A DNA stretch of 64,000 nucleotides from Anaerolinea thermophila UNI-1 (GCF_000199675.1 NC_014960.1:930001-994000), one strand, 5' to 3'. Positions 7,504-17,091 are shown, counted from the stretch's first letter. The notes: generated by a model not told the origin, from the sequence alone. Numbers and translations: made by a program.

Positions 7504-8943
7504 ATGAAGATTCGATCGGATGTTGCCTTAACGTTTGACGACGTGTTGCTGGTGCCGCGCCGTTCCGATGTGCGCAGTCGTAAACAGGTGGATACGTCTT
7601 CCTACCTGACAAAACAAATCCGCCTCAAAATTCCCATTGTCTCTGCCAATATGGATACCGTCACCGAGACGCGCATGGCAATTGCTATGGCACGTCAGGG
7701 AGGCATTGGGATTTTGCATCGCTTTATGACCATCCCGCAACAGGTGGAGATGGTGGAGCGCGTGAAACGTGCTGAAAGCATGATTGTGGACAATCCCATT
7801 ACCATTGCCGCCAGCGCAACGGTCCAGCAGGCACGGGAGTTGATGGCAGAACGAGAGGTTGGCGGGCTGGTGGTAGTCTCTGATGAAGGCAAACTGCTGG
7901 GGATGGTGACGACCCGAGATGTCTTGCTGGCGGTGAATGGCGATGCTCCGGTGAGCCAGGTGATGACGCCACGTGAACGGCTGGTTGTGGCAGGGAAAGA
8001 GGAAACGCTGGAATCGGCACGAGAAAAACTGTATCAACACCGTATCGAAAAGTTGCCGCTGGTGGACGAAAATGATCGTGTGGTGGGATTAATCACTGCG
8101 CAGGATATCGTCAAAATCCAGGAACACCCTAATGCCACCAAAGACGCCCGCGGGCGCTTGATGGTGGGGGTAGCGGTGGGTGCGCGGGGGGAAGATGTAG
8201 AACGCGCTCAAGCCTGTGTGGAGGCAGGTGCGGATGTGGTGGTGATTGATATTGCCCATGGCCATTCCGACCTGGTTCTTGACATGCTGAGAACACTGAA
8301 GAAAAAACTCTCTGTACCCATCATTGCCGGCAATGTGGCAACGGCCGAAGGCGTGCGCGACCTGGCAGAAGCCGGCGCCGATGCTGTCAAGGTAGGGGTA
8401 GGTGCAGGCTCGATCTGCATCACCCGTGTTGTGACCGGCTTTGGCATTCCACAACTCACCGCAATTCTGGAATGTGCTCGTGAGGGTCAACGCTTGGGTG
8501 TGCCAATTATTGCCGATGGTGGGGTGCGCAATTCAGGCGATCTGGTCAAGGCGCTGGCGGCAGGTGCCAGCACAGTGATGCTGGGCAGTGCACTGGCAGG
8601 AACAGATGAAAGCCCGGGCGCTTCCGTGGTGCGCGAAGGACGCCGTTATAAGGTGGTGCGCGGTATGGCGTCGCTGACTGCCAATATCCAGCGCAAAGCC
8701 ATCGAGAAGGGCGAAATCAGCGAAGAAGATTGGGGGGAGGTTGTCCCGGAAGGTGTAGAAGCCATTGTGCCAGCCCGGGGCACGGTAGTGGACATTCTGC
8801 ATCAATTCGTGGGCGGCTTGCGTTCAGGGCTGAGTTATGCTGGTGCGCACACCATTGAGGAATTGTGGAAGAACGCTGAGTTTGTGCCCATTACCCAGGC
8901 AGGTTACCGCGAGTCCGGGGCACACGATGTCAGCAAAATTTAG
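7504..8943 (+). CDS. guaB: IMP dehydrogenase
   Basis: A 479-residue IMP dehydrogenase, which oxidises IMP to XMP with NAD+ in guanine nucleotide synthesis. The sequence shows the N-terminal barrel motif (LTFDDVLLVPRRSDV), a CBS pair at roughly residues 95-205, and the active-site loop VGAGSICITRVVTGFGIPQ with the catalytic Cys, then IADGGVRNSGD. The ATG at 7504 has GAGAGG seven or so bases upstream; a GTG two codons earlier is less well spaced. Transcribed divergently from mpg. Confidence 0.97.
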   Translation: MKIRSDVALTFDDVLLVPRRSDVRSRKQVDTSSYLTKQIRLKIPIVSANMDTVTETRMAIAMARQGGIGILHRFMTIPQQVEMVERVKRAESMIVDNPITIAASATVQQARELMAEREVGGLVVVSDEGKLLGMVTTRDVLLAVNGDAPVSQVMTPRERLVVAGKEETLESAREKLYQHRIEKLPLVDENDRVVGLITAQDIVKIQEHPNATKDARGRLMVGVAVGARGEDVERAQACVEAGADVVVIDIAHGHSDLVLDMLRTLKKKLSVPIIAGNVATAEGVRDLAEAGADAVKVGVGAGSICITRVVTGFGIPQLTAILECAREGQRLGVPIIADGGVRNSGDLVKALAAGASTVMLGSALAGTDESPGASVVREGRRYKVVRGMASLTANIQRKAIEKGEISEEDWGEVVPEGVEAIVPARGTVVDILHQFVGGLRSGLSYAGAHTIEELWKNAEFVPITQAGYRESGAHDVSKI

Positions 8944-8946
8944 CCC

Positions 8947-9882
8947 CTAACGCTGGCGAATACGAGCGTCCTTTTCAAGAGTTAACTGCAACCCCTGGCG
9001 GAGTCCCACGGTAGGTTGATAGCCAAGCAACTCCCGCGCCAGGGTGATGTCGGCGCACATGCGTTGAACCCCGCCGTCGTTGCGCGGATTATAGATCACC
9101 TGCGGGTGACTGCCGGTGACTTCCAGAATCAACTGCACCAGTTCGCGGACGCTGGTTTCGGTGCCACTTCCCACATTGATAATTCTCTGGTTTATCTGGG
9201 TCGCGCTTGCTGCCGCTACCATAGCGTTGACCACATCGTCCACAAAGACGTAATCGCGGGTCTGGTTGCCGTCGCCGTGTACCACAATGGTGCCGTTACT
9301 CCAGGCTTGTTTTAAAAAGTGCGGAATCACGGGGGCATGAACGGGGGGCAAATGCTGTCCCGGACCGTAGGCGTTGAACACGCGCAGGATTACGGTTTCG
9401 ATACCCCACAACCTGCCGATGGTGTTGACATAATACTCGGCAGAGAGTTTAGAGACCGCATAAGGCGAGCGTGGTTGTGGACGGGCATCTTCAGAGAGGG
9501 GCTGGTGTTCCTGCTCGCCGTAGACCGCCCCGGAAGAAATCAGCACCACCCGGCGCACGCCCACATCGCGCATGGCTTCCATCAGGGTCACTGTACCGCC
9601 TACATTGACGTGATTGTATTCGCGCGGGTAAAGCACCGACTCGGGCACGGAGACTCGTGCCGCCAGATGATAGACACAATCCACGTCCTGCAACAGCGTC
9701 CACAGTTTGGGACGATCGTTGATATCCCCGCGAGTCAGGTGAACGTCGGGAAGGAGTGCATCGGGTGAGCCGGTAGAGAGGTCATCCAGTCCACGTACGC
9801 TATGCCCTTCACGCACCAATTGGTTTGCCAGTGCCGAGCCAAGAAATCCAGCCGCGCCAGTAATCAGAAATCTCATCGTCAT
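8947..9882 (-). CDS. NAD-dependent nucleotide-sugar epimerase (GalE-like SDR)
   Basis: A 311-residue extended short-chain dehydrogenase. It shows the Rossmann motif GAAGFLGS near residue 9, the catalytic Ser/Tyr/Lys set (LISSGAVYG, then SPYAVSKLSAE) and the RVFNAYGPGQ substrate-loop motif. Members interconvert UDP-sugars (for example UDP-glucose and UDP-galactose) or make precursors for surface glycans. It is convergent with guaB with a gap of three bases. Which sugar it uses cannot be told from sequence, but galactose metabolism elsewhere in the window makes a GalE role plausible. A TATAAT box on the minus strand lies at 9929-9924, about 40 bases before the ATG. Confidence 0.9.
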   Translation of the reverse strand: MTMRFLITGAAGFLGSALANQLVREGHSVRGLDDLSTGSPDALLPDVHLTRGDINDRPKLWTLLQDVDCVYHLAARVSVPESVLYPREYNHVNVGGTVTLMEAMRDVGVRRVVLISSGAVYGEQEHQPLSEDARPQPRSPYAVSKLSAEYYVNTIGRLWGIETVILRVFNAYGPGQHLPPVHAPVIPHFLKQAWSNGTIVVHGDGNQTRDYVFVDDVVNAMVAAASATQINQRIINVGSGTETSVRELVQLILEVTGSHPQVIYNPRNDGGVQRMCADITLARELLGYQPTVGLRQGLQLTLEKDARIRQR

Positions 9883-10029
9883 TGCTCTTCGTGAAAGCGT
9901 TTCCTAAAAATCCAGTGTTTCGATTATAGCATGCTTGATGATTTTGTTCTTTTTTACATGTGACAAGTATTACCGCTTATCTTTAATGAAGTGGTTCATA
10001 ATGAAGAAAATGTATTATGGAGGTGTAGA

Positions 10030-10527
10030 ATGGATGAAACCTTGAAAAACCTTGCCGAGGCTTTTGCCGGAGAGTCGCAGGCACGCAACAAATATCTGGC
10101 ATTTGCTCGAAAGGCGGAAGAAGAAGGTTACCCACAGGTGGCTCGCTTGTTCCGCGCTGCTGCAGAAGCAGAATTCATTCATGCGCTCAATCATTTCCGG
10201 GCAATGGGCGGAATCGGGACGACCGAAGAGAATCTGAAAAGTGCAATCGGCGGTGAAAACCATGAATGGGTGAGCATGTATCCGCCATTTGTAGAGCAAG
10301 CCGAACGCGAAGGAAACAGACGGGCAAAAACTTCGTTTGAATATGCCATGGCAGTGGAGAAAACCCACGAAATGCTCTATCGCGAGGCTTTGGAGTCGTT
10401 AAGTTCTGACATGGAAGCATACGACTACTACGTTTGTCCGGTTTGTGGTCATACCCATCCGCGCAATGCGCCGGAGAAATGTCCTGTCTGCGGCGCACCG
10501 GGAAGCAAATTCATCAAAGTTTCTTAA
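10030..10527 (+). CDS. Rubrerythrin
   Basis: A 165-residue rubrerythrin, a di-iron peroxidase that removes hydrogen peroxide in anaerobes. The N-terminal four-helix bundle carries the Glu/His ligands (AFAGESQARNKYLAFA, then EAEFIHALNHF, then AVEKTHEMLY). The C-terminal rubredoxin-like iron site has two Cys pairs (YVCPVCGHTH and EKCPVCGAPG). Ends at the normal family length. A strong ribosome site (GGAGGTG) precedes the ATG. It is single-cistron, followed by a hairpin. Its presence suits an anaerobic or air-sensitive host. Confidence 0.96.
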   Translation: MDETLKNLAEAFAGESQARNKYLAFARKAEEEGYPQVARLFRAAAEAEFIHALNHFRAMGGIGTTEENLKSAIGGENHEWVSMYPPFVEQAEREGNRRAKTSFEYAMAVEKTHEMLYREALESLSSDMEAYDYYVCPVCGHTHPRNAPEKCPVCGAPGSKFIKVS

Positions 10528-10555
10528 GGCAACATTACCAGGTTCCTTCTCCGTG

Positions 10556-10591
10556 GTGAGGGCTTCCGTCTGATGAGCGCGAAGCCCTCAC
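10556..10591 (+). terminator. Hairpin after rubrerythrin
   Basis: GTGAGGGCTTC (10556-10566) and GAAGCCCTCAC (10581-10591) form an 11-bp perfect stem with a 14-base loop, 29 bases after the rubrerythrin stop. The following T-tract is weak (TCTTGTT), so it may be a terminator or a 3' stabilising hairpin. Confidence 0.6.
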
Positions 10592-10640
10592 TCTTGTTAA
10601 ACCGTTAATTTTGTCTTAACTAGGGTATGCCATTCAGCGC

Positions 10641-10668
10641 TTGTCTGAGAATCTCAATTTTATATAAT
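10641..10668 (+). promoter_or_regulatory. arsR-acr3 promoter
   Basis: TTGTCT (10641-10646) and TATAAT (10663-10668) are 16 bases apart. The expected start site is near 10675, only a few bases before the arsR ATG at 10681, so the 5' leader would be very short and lack a ribosome site. Confidence 0.65.
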
Positions 10669-10690
10669 ATATTCATCGTCATGAATATAT
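10667..10690. promoter_or_regulatory. Candidate ArsR operator spanning the start codon
   Basis: A perfect inverted repeat: ATATATTCAT (10667-10676), spacer CGTC, ATGAATATAT (10681-10690). It overlaps the end of the -10 box, the predicted transcription start and the first codons of arsR. Its size and AT-rich arms suit a winged-helix ArsR/SmtB dimer, so autoregulation is likely. Confidence 0.65.
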
Positions 10691-11058
10691 CTTCTGCGGC
10701 TTTACAGGAAATCGCTGACTTTTTTGAAGTGCTGGCTGTGCCAACCCGTTTGGGAATCCTGCTGGCGATTGGCGAGCGGGAAGTTTGCGTTTGCCACCTT
10801 GAGGCGGTTCTGAAACTCCGTCAGGCGGCAATTTCCCAACATCTCCAGGTGTTTAAAAAGAACGGGTGGGTGATTTCACGCCGTCAGGGAAGATTTGTGT
10901 ACTACAAACTGAGCAACCCATCTGTTCTACCCCTGATTTATGAAGGCGCAAGGATGAAAGGCGTGTCTCAAGAGCAAATAGAGTACTTTTTTACAGCCCC
11001 CATCGAGGGGTGTTCCTGCTCTTTGTGCAATCCAAACTCAAATAAACCGTTCTGTTAA
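10681..11058 (+). CDS. arsR: ArsR-family metalloregulator
   Basis: A 125-residue winged-helix repressor. The metal-sensing motif of classical ArsR proteins is present as EVCVCHLEAVL in the recognition helix region (about residues 39-49), next to the helix LRQAAISQHLQVFKKNGWV. Binding of As(III) or Sb(III) to these Cys residues would release the operator. The C-terminus adds a cysteine cluster (EGCSCSLCNP) which could form a further thiol site. The ATG chosen matches the family N-terminus; the upstream part of the frame is promoter DNA. It lies 32 bases upstream of acr3 and is almost certainly co-transcribed with it. Confidence 0.93.
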   Translation: MNISSAALQEIADFFEVLAVPTRLGILLAIGEREVCVCHLEAVLKLRQAAISQHLQVFKKNGWVISRRQGRFVYYKLSNPSVLPLIYEGARMKGVSQEQIEYFFTAPIEGCSCSLCNPNSNKPFC

Positions 11059-11090
11059 GTCTCAATATTATTTCAAAGGAGTTGTTCAAA

Positions 11091-12173
11091 ATGGAGAAAC
11101 CATTGACCCAAAGACTGTCTGTGCTGGACCGCTACCTCACCTTGTGGATTTTTCTGGCAATGGCGCTTGGGGTGGGTATTGGCTATTTCCTGCCCGGTGT
11201 GGAAGAGTTTGTCAACCGCTTTTCGGTGGGTACGACGAATATCCCCATCGCTATCGGGCTGATTTTGATGATGTATCCGCCTCTTGCTAAAGTTCATTAT
11301 AACGAACTGGGAGATGTATTCCGTAACCGTAAGGTACTGACTCTCTCGCTCATTCAAAACTGGGTGATTGGTCCCATCCTCATGTTCCTGCTGGCGGTGA
11401 TTTTCCTGCGCAATTACCCGCATTACATGGTGGGACTGATTATGATTGGGCTGGCGCGCTGTATTGCCATGGTTATCGTGTGGAATGAACTGGCTAAGGG
11501 CGATACTGAGTACGCCGCGGGATTGGTGGCTTTCAACAGCATCTTCCAGGTGCTTTTCTATAGCGTCTATGCCTATGTGTTCATCACCGTACTGCCTACC
11601 TGGTTTGGCTTACAGGGCAGTGTGGTGGATGTGACCATTGGGGAAATTGCCCGCAGTGTGTTTATTTATCTGGGAATCCCCTTTATCGCAGGGTTTATTA
11701 CCAACATGGTCTTACGCCGCATGAAAGGCGAAGACTGGTACTACCATCGCTTTATCCCGCGCATCAGCCCGATTACTCTGGCGGCATTGCTTTTCACCAT
11801 TGTGGTCATGTTCAGCCTCAAAGGGAACTTGATCGTCACCATCCCCGGCGATGTGCTGAGAATTGCCGTACCGCTGTTGCTCTACTTTGTACTCATGTTC
11901 CTGGTAAGTTTTGGAATGGGCAAACTGGTGGGGGCTGACTACAGCAAAACTACTACGCTTTCCTTTACTGCGGCAAGCAATAACTTTGAGTTAGCCATTG
12001 CCGTGGCGGTGGCAGTCTTTGGCATCAATTCCGGCGAAGCCTTCACTGCCGTCATTGGTCCCCTGGTGGAAGTTCCGGTGATGATTGGCCTGGTGAATGT
12101 GGCTTTCTGGTTGCAAAAACGCCTTTTTGCCGGAAAAGCCTCAGTCACTGCCGAAGCCACCCCTGCCAAATAG
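11091..12173 (+). CDS. acr3: ACR3-type arsenite efflux permease
   Basis: A 360-residue, ten-helix arsenite exporter of the ACR3 (BASS-like) family, which expels As(OH)3 using the proton gradient. The conserved GLARCIAMVIVWN motif with the essential Cys is visible near residue 125, and TAASNNFELAIAVAVAVFG near residue 300 is also a hallmark. An AAAGGAG ribosome site is ten bases before the ATG; a TTG three codons earlier is an alternative start. No arsenate reductase gene is adjacent, so the unit as seen handles As(III) only unless arsC lies elsewhere. Confidence 0.96.
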   Translation: MEKPLTQRLSVLDRYLTLWIFLAMALGVGIGYFLPGVEEFVNRFSVGTTNIPIAIGLILMMYPPLAKVHYNELGDVFRNRKVLTLSLIQNWVIGPILMFLLAVIFLRNYPHYMVGLIMIGLARCIAMVIVWNELAKGDTEYAAGLVAFNSIFQVLFYSVYAYVFITVLPTWFGLQGSVVDVTIGEIARSVFIYLGIPFIAGFITNMVLRRMKGEDWYYHRFIPRISPITLAALLFTIVVMFSLKGNLIVTIPGDVLRIAVPLLLYFVLMFLVSFGMGKLVGADYSKTTTLSFTAASNNFELAIAVAVAVFGINSGEAFTAVIGPLVEVPVMIGLVNVAFWLQKRLFAGKASVTAEATPAK

Positions 12174-12195
12174 TTCGGGATTCGTTTGTATGAAA

Positions 12196-12231
12196 ACAGG
12201 GCGGAGTGTGAATTCACAATCTCCGCCCTGT
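12196..12231. terminator. Bidirectional terminator between acr3 and yccF
   Basis: ACAGGGCGGAG (12196-12206) and CTCCGCCCTGT (12221-12231) form an 11-bp stem flanked by A-rich DNA on the left and CATTTTG on the right. The loop itself contains the palindrome TGTGAATTCACA. It separates two convergent genes. Confidence 0.75.
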
Positions 12232-12248
12232 CATTTTGTGAAAGCGGG

Positions 12249-12680
12249 TTATTGCCTTAAGGTCAGCACTGCAGGGATGCGGTCGAACATCCAGAATCCC
12301 AGCGGAAGCCCGATAATGGTAGCACACAGCAGGTAAGCCACTTCCATCCATAGAGCGGAGAACCACCAGCCGATCAGGATAAAGTACAGTGCCCGCAACA
12401 GAAAGGGCAGTTGCCGGGGCTCAACTTCACTCTTCACCAGCGTTCCATCCGCGCGTCGATAAACAGCAACTTCACGGGCAGGCTCGCGCAGGGCGATCAC
12501 TTTGGGGAGCATGTTCAGCATGACGATGCCGATGGGAATGCCCAGGATGCTGATCATGAACAACCAGGCAACAATCATCCATGCCTGTCCAAGCCACCAG
12601 CCGATGAATGCAAACCATAGCAGTTGAATCAGACAGCCAGGGTTGCGGCGGGTTTCTACCACTACAGGTTCGTAACTCAT
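12249..12680 (-). CDS. YccF-domain inner membrane protein
   Basis: A 143-residue membrane protein with two copies of the YccF-type motif: one around IQLLWFAFIGWWLGQAWMIV and LGIPIGIVMLNMLPKV, the other around LRALYFILIGWWFSALWMEV and IGLPLGFWMFDRIPAVLTL. Each copy has two hydrophobic helices, and the repeated IGWW and GxPxGxxM(L/F) patterns show an internal duplication. The function of YccF proteins is not established. The start was placed at MSYEP, which has GGAG nine bases upstream. Confidence 0.85.
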   Translation of the reverse strand: MSYEPVVVETRRNPGCLIQLLWFAFIGWWLGQAWMIVAWLFMISILGIPIGIVMLNMLPKVIALREPAREVAVYRRADGTLVKSEVEPRQLPFLLRALYFILIGWWFSALWMEVAYLLCATIIGLPLGFWMFDRIPAVLTLRQ

Positions 12681-12781
12681 ATCTTTCTCCTTTGATTTCA
12701 CTATATGAATACGTCAATCAAAGCCAAAAAGTTGCAGGGGTATGGTTACAAACCAGACAAAAGGGGGAGAATCAGGGAGAT

Positions 12782-15700
12782 TCAGGATGGGAGCAGGCTC
12801 TTTTGCCAGATTTCTACCCGGTTGCGTCCGAAGGCTTTGGCGTGCAAGAGGGCTTGATCGGCTTGTTCAATTAACTCTTCCAGAGTCTGTTGAGGGGATG
12901 CCAAGCGGGTCATCCCCAAACTGATGGTGATGGGCAGTTCCAGTTCTTCGATGCAAAAAGATTTTTCAGCAACGGCGAGGCGTACCCGCTCGGCGGCGCT
13001 GTAGCCACTTTGTAAATCGCTCTCTGGGAGCAGAAGGCAAAATTCTTCTCCCCCGTACCTGCAGATTAAATCGGCTTCTCGCAGGGTTTCCCGCAGGCGC
13101 TGTGCCAGTTCCTGCAAAACCTCATCCCCTACCGAATGCCCATAGGTATCATTGACCCGTTTGAAATGGTCGATGTCTGCCATGACCACCACCAGCGGAC
13201 TGCCAAAACGACGACTGCGTTCCATTTCGTGGCGTGCCAGTTCAAAGAATCCGCGCCGGTTGTACAGATTGGTCAACGGGTCGGTGATGGCAAGGACTTG
13301 CTGATAGGCATGTAGCATTGCATTTTGCAGTGCCATACCTGCCTGGTTGGCATACACCTGCGCCAGCAATTGCTCGCGATGCGTGAACGGGCGAATCTTG
13401 AATCTGCCTACGGCAATTGTCCCCAAAATACGCTCACCAGCAAAAATGGGCACGCCCATCCATGAACGGATTTGATACGGTCCTCCCCAGTTCTCAAAAC
13501 GCGGGTCTGCCTGTGCGTCTTTCAGCAAAACAGGCTGGGCGGTTTGCAAAATTTCCTGAAAGAGCGCGTCCTGAATGGGGTAAGTCTGGTTCAAAATATC
13601 TTCTCCCTCAGGGATGTTGCGGTAGGCTACAGGTTTCATTTCTTCATTTTCGATGAGAAAGAGAATACTGCAGTCACACTCAAACAAGGTCTCCAGATGC
13701 TCCAGAATGATCTGGCTGAGTTCCTGTTTATCCAGTGTAGCGGTCAGAGCAGCGGTAGCGCGGCGCAGTTTCTCCGAATCGGCAGCCTGTTGCTCAGCCA
13801 GTGTTTGGGATTGAATCCTTGCCAGAATCAGAGCAATCTGAGAGGCGGCTTGCTCCGCAAGGGCAATTTGGGCTGTGCTCCATCGGTAAACGGGGGCTTT
13901 CCCAAACAAAATCGCCCCGAATTTCTGGTTTTCGATGATTAAAGGAATCCCCAGCAGAGATCGCACAGGGAAGGTCTCAGCCACGCTTCGGGAGATGTAA
14001 GGGGTGTTTAATATATCCTCAATGGCGATGGGCTTACCCATTTTCATCAGGGAGAGCGTCAGGTTGGGTTCGCCCGGTTCGGGAGAAATTTTTACATAAT
14101 CTTCGGAGCCGGGACCGTATGCCACTACGGGGATGACCTTAAGGGTTTCTTCGTCAAAACGTGTAATGTAACATCCATCAGCAGAAACCAGGGCTGCCAC
14201 ACGTTCCACAATGGCGCTGAGCATTTCATCGAAGCGGGTATGGCTCAGGGAAATCTGAATGATTTCATTGAGCAGGGTCATTTGCTGGGCGTACCGGCTG
14301 GTTTTCTCGTGGAGAAGGGCATTGGAAATGACCAGAGCGGCTCGGTCTGCAAAGACCTGAAGCAGGCGACGTGCCCGCTCATCAAAAGCATCCAGGTGAG
14401 GGCTTTCAAGGTTGAGTACGCCAATTGCTTCACCGCGAGCGATAAGAGGTAATACCAGTTCCGACTGAATGGCGGGAATGGCTTCATAATACTGGGCTTC
14501 GGCTTTCACATCGGGCGCATAAACCATTTGCCCTGAACGGAAACATGCCACTGTCAGCCCTTTTCCATTCAGAGGCAGGTGATGTTGTCCCAACGTGATC
14601 ATCCCTGCTTCTCTGGCAAGCATGAGGTGGGTGTGATCTTCATTTACCAACAGGATGCTGCAATGCGATTGCGAGAATTCCCTCACCACCGTCTGGACGA
14701 TTTTCTCCAGAATTTCATCCAGCGAATCACCCGCACTGAAGAGGGGCTCGAGGGCGCGGAACAGCGTGCTGTTTTCCATCAGTGTCTGCTGTGCTCGCGT
14801 GTACAGTTGAGCGTTTTCGATAGCAATGGAGGCTTGCGTGGCAAAAGATTGGAGAAGGACTGCGGTTTTCTGGTCAAACTGCCCTTTCCGTTTGCTCCCC
14901 ACGTTGATGAATCCAATAACCTGGTCATGAAGCAAGATTGGCGCGCTGGCAAATGAGCGAATCCAACCCGAAGTCGGTAAACTGATCCAGCGAGGGTCGT
15001 GTTGGGTATCGGGTATGGCAAGGGCTTTGGCGCTTCTGGCTACTTCCTGCAGGGTGCGAAAGGTAGCCAAAGGGCTGCGCCAGTTTGGTCGCGGGGAGAG
15101 ATAGCCGGTAGAAATTCCGCGATTGCGTACCATGACCAGGGTTTCCCCTTCCAGCATCATGATGTTAGCGGCATCGTGATCCAGAATCTTTTCCAGGTGC
15201 AGAAGAATACGGTCGAAGACCTGATCCAGATCCAGGGTAGAGGTCAGGGCTTCGGCAACATCTCTCATGGCCGTGGCAATGGCACGTTGTTCTCTTTCGG
15301 CTTCAAAAAGATGCACATTTTCCAGAACTGTGGCTGTATGTCGTGCAAATGCCTGCATCACGTCAAGAACTGCGGAAGGAAGCCTGGTATTTTCCGGGTA
15401 CAGGCAGATCAACAGAACAGGCTGACCGGGATTCGGGTTGACATTCCAGAGGTTGGCACGGCGGAAAAGGGCGAGGGGTGTATCCTCAGGCGGCGTAAAA
15501 TTAATATCCGTGTATCCTCCAGAGGGAATGTGCTCAAAGAGGTGTTTGCCCTCAAATAGGGTGGGAAGCAGGGTTTGGGCGCTGAGATGAGAAATTCCCC
15601 AATGCGACAGACAAACCCATTCTCCGTTCCGTTGTTCAAGCAATGCCCCGGCATCGGCGTGGGTCAGGTTAATGGCTTCAGTCAGGATGGTTCTGTAAAT

Positions 15701-17053
15701 TTGCGGGGTATGCAGTTGCCGGCTGATGGTGCGGGTATATTCAATCAGCAGGGAGAGCAGGCGGTTACTCTCGATAATTTGCTCATCATAGCGAATGCGC
15801 TGGGCAACCTGACCCAGGTGCGCCGCGGCAATTTGCAGAATGGCTAAATCCTGTTCTCGCCAGTAATTTGCCTGTGGGTGGCTGATCACGACCCGCCCGA
15901 TAATTTCATCCTGTGAGGGGATCAACGCGCTCATGGTGGAGGCAACTCCATACCGGGCAAGAGGTTCGATCAAAGCATGCAAGGGGTGTTCGGGAGGTAG
16001 TTGACTCCAATCGGGGGTCAATCCACTTTGATAACGCAGGTTCTCCAAAGTGCTTTCGTTTTGAACCAGAAAATGTTTGAGTTCTTCCGGTACTTTATAC
16101 AACCGGCTAACTTCAAAAATCTCGATCCATCCCATTCTGGCATCGAATAATTCGACAATCCATTCAATGGCTTTGTCACTTAATTCCTGCAAATTCAGCG
16201 AGGATGCGGCAATCCCGGTTAAGGCATTCAGCGATTCCAGTTGACTGGCGCGGTGCCTCAATTGTTCATTAGCCTCTTGCAAAGAGGCTACACTGGCTTG
16301 TATGGCAAGTTCAAGATTCTGGTTGATCTGGGTTAACTGCTCGTGCTGGATTTGAATCCGATCAAGCATCTGGTTAAAAACTTTCCCCAACCGGTCCAGT
16401 TCATACAGCGGGAGGGAAGGGGCGCGTTTCCCCCAATCTCCCTGCTGGATGGATGCCGTCAGGGCTTCCAGACGCTCCAGGGGTTTGGTACCAATGATAC
16501 GGACAAGAGCGTAAATCACAGCACCGATGAATAAAGAGGTCAATAACGATAACATCAGATTGCGTTGGTGAGTCGCCCGCAACATCCCCAGGGAGCGGGA
16601 ACGATTCACCTGCCTTGCCAGGACCACAGGTGGGGAAGAAAGCGAGGGAATAAAGGACACCCCTATCCAGGCAATATCCTTTTCAGCATCCCACACAACC
16701 CATTCGGGATTCTTCAGGGATTTCTCGATAAATGGGAGAGGCGGGGGTTGTAAGTCCAGTTGAGTATATACCCGTACGGGAATGCTCCCATCCGGTTCAA
16801 TAATCACAATTTGCTGCGAGCGAGTGATACTGAGCAAGTCGGTCAAAATGGCGCTGACCGTATTCCAGTCTTCGTGGATAAATTCGTCGCGCAACGGCTC
16901 AAGCAGCGCCCGACTGGTGGCGATTTCACCGGTTGCAATAACTTCGCGGTAGCGTTGAATTTCGGTGTAACTGCGAAAAGAAGCCTCCGCTATTGCAACA
17001 ATGACCCCCAGCAAGATTGCGATCAGAACAAGATAAAACGCTCGTATTTTCAT
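12782..17053 (-). CDS. Membrane diguanylate cyclase with HAMP and six GAF domains
   Basis: A very large (1423-residue) c-di-GMP synthase. Order: transmembrane helix (about 6-26), extracytoplasmic sensor, second helix (about 170-190), HAMP, coiled coil, then six successive GAF-like domains (roughly 300-435, 455-610, 625-775, 785-940, 950-1095, 1110-1260) and a C-terminal GGDEF domain. The GGDEF active site is intact (RYGGEEF), the substrate motif MADIDHFKRVND is present, and a READ tetrapeptide five residues before the GGEEF loop gives an RxxD feedback site. It should make c-di-GMP from GTP in response to several ligands or redox cues. The start MKIRAFYLV was chosen to put the signal-anchor first. 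An IS element lies 44 bases upstream of the start and probably separates it from its native promoter. Confidence 0.93.
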   Translation of the reverse strand: MKIRAFYLVLIAILLGVIVAIAEASFRSYTEIQRYREVIATGEIATSRALLEPLRDEFIHEDWNTVSAILTDLLSITRSQQIVIIEPDGSIPVRVYTQLDLQPPPLPFIEKSLKNPEWVVWDAEKDIAWIGVSFIPSLSSPPVVLARQVNRSRSLGMLRATHQRNLMLSLLTSLFIGAVIYALVRIIGTKPLERLEALTASIQQGDWGKRAPSLPLYELDRLGKVFNQMLDRIQIQHEQLTQINQNLELAIQASVASLQEANEQLRHRASQLESLNALTGIAASSLNLQELSDKAIEWIVELFDARMGWIEIFEVSRLYKVPEELKHFLVQNESTLENLRYQSGLTPDWSQLPPEHPLHALIEPLARYGVASTMSALIPSQDEIIGRVVISHPQANYWREQDLAILQIAAAHLGQVAQRIRYDEQIIESNRLLSLLIEYTRTISRQLHTPQIYRTILTEAINLTHADAGALLEQRNGEWVCLSHWGISHLSAQTLLPTLFEGKHLFEHIPSGGYTDINFTPPEDTPLALFRRANLWNVNPNPGQPVLLICLYPENTRLPSAVLDVMQAFARHTATVLENVHLFEAEREQRAIATAMRDVAEALTSTLDLDQVFDRILLHLEKILDHDAANIMMLEGETLVMVRNRGISTGYLSPRPNWRSPLATFRTLQEVARSAKALAIPDTQHDPRWISLPTSGWIRSFASAPILLHDQVIGFINVGSKRKGQFDQKTAVLLQSFATQASIAIENAQLYTRAQQTLMENSTLFRALEPLFSAGDSLDEILEKIVQTVVREFSQSHCSILLVNEDHTHLMLAREAGMITLGQHHLPLNGKGLTVACFRSGQMVYAPDVKAEAQYYEAIPAIQSELVLPLIARGEAIGVLNLESPHLDAFDERARRLLQVFADRAALVISNALLHEKTSRYAQQMTLLNEIIQISLSHTRFDEMLSAIVERVAALVSADGCYITRFDEETLKVIPVVAYGPGSEDYVKISPEPGEPNLTLSLMKMGKPIAIEDILNTPYISRSVAETFPVRSLLGIPLIIENQKFGAILFGKAPVYRWSTAQIALAEQAASQIALILARIQSQTLAEQQAADSEKLRRATAALTATLDKQELSQIILEHLETLFECDCSILFLIENEEMKPVAYRNIPEGEDILNQTYPIQDALFQEILQTAQPVLLKDAQADPRFENWGGPYQIRSWMGVPIFAGERILGTIAVGRFKIRPFTHREQLLAQVYANQAGMALQNAMLHAYQQVLAITDPLTNLYNRRGFFELARHEMERSRRFGSPLVVVMADIDHFKRVNDTYGHSVGDEVLQELAQRLRETLREADLICRYGGEEFCLLLPESDLQSGYSAAERVRLAVAEKSFCIEELELPITISLGMTRLASPQQTLEELIEQADQALLHAKAFGRNRVEIWQKSLLPS

Positions 17054-17091
17054 TCTAAAATGGGAAAAACACCCAACTGCTTTTTTTAATT

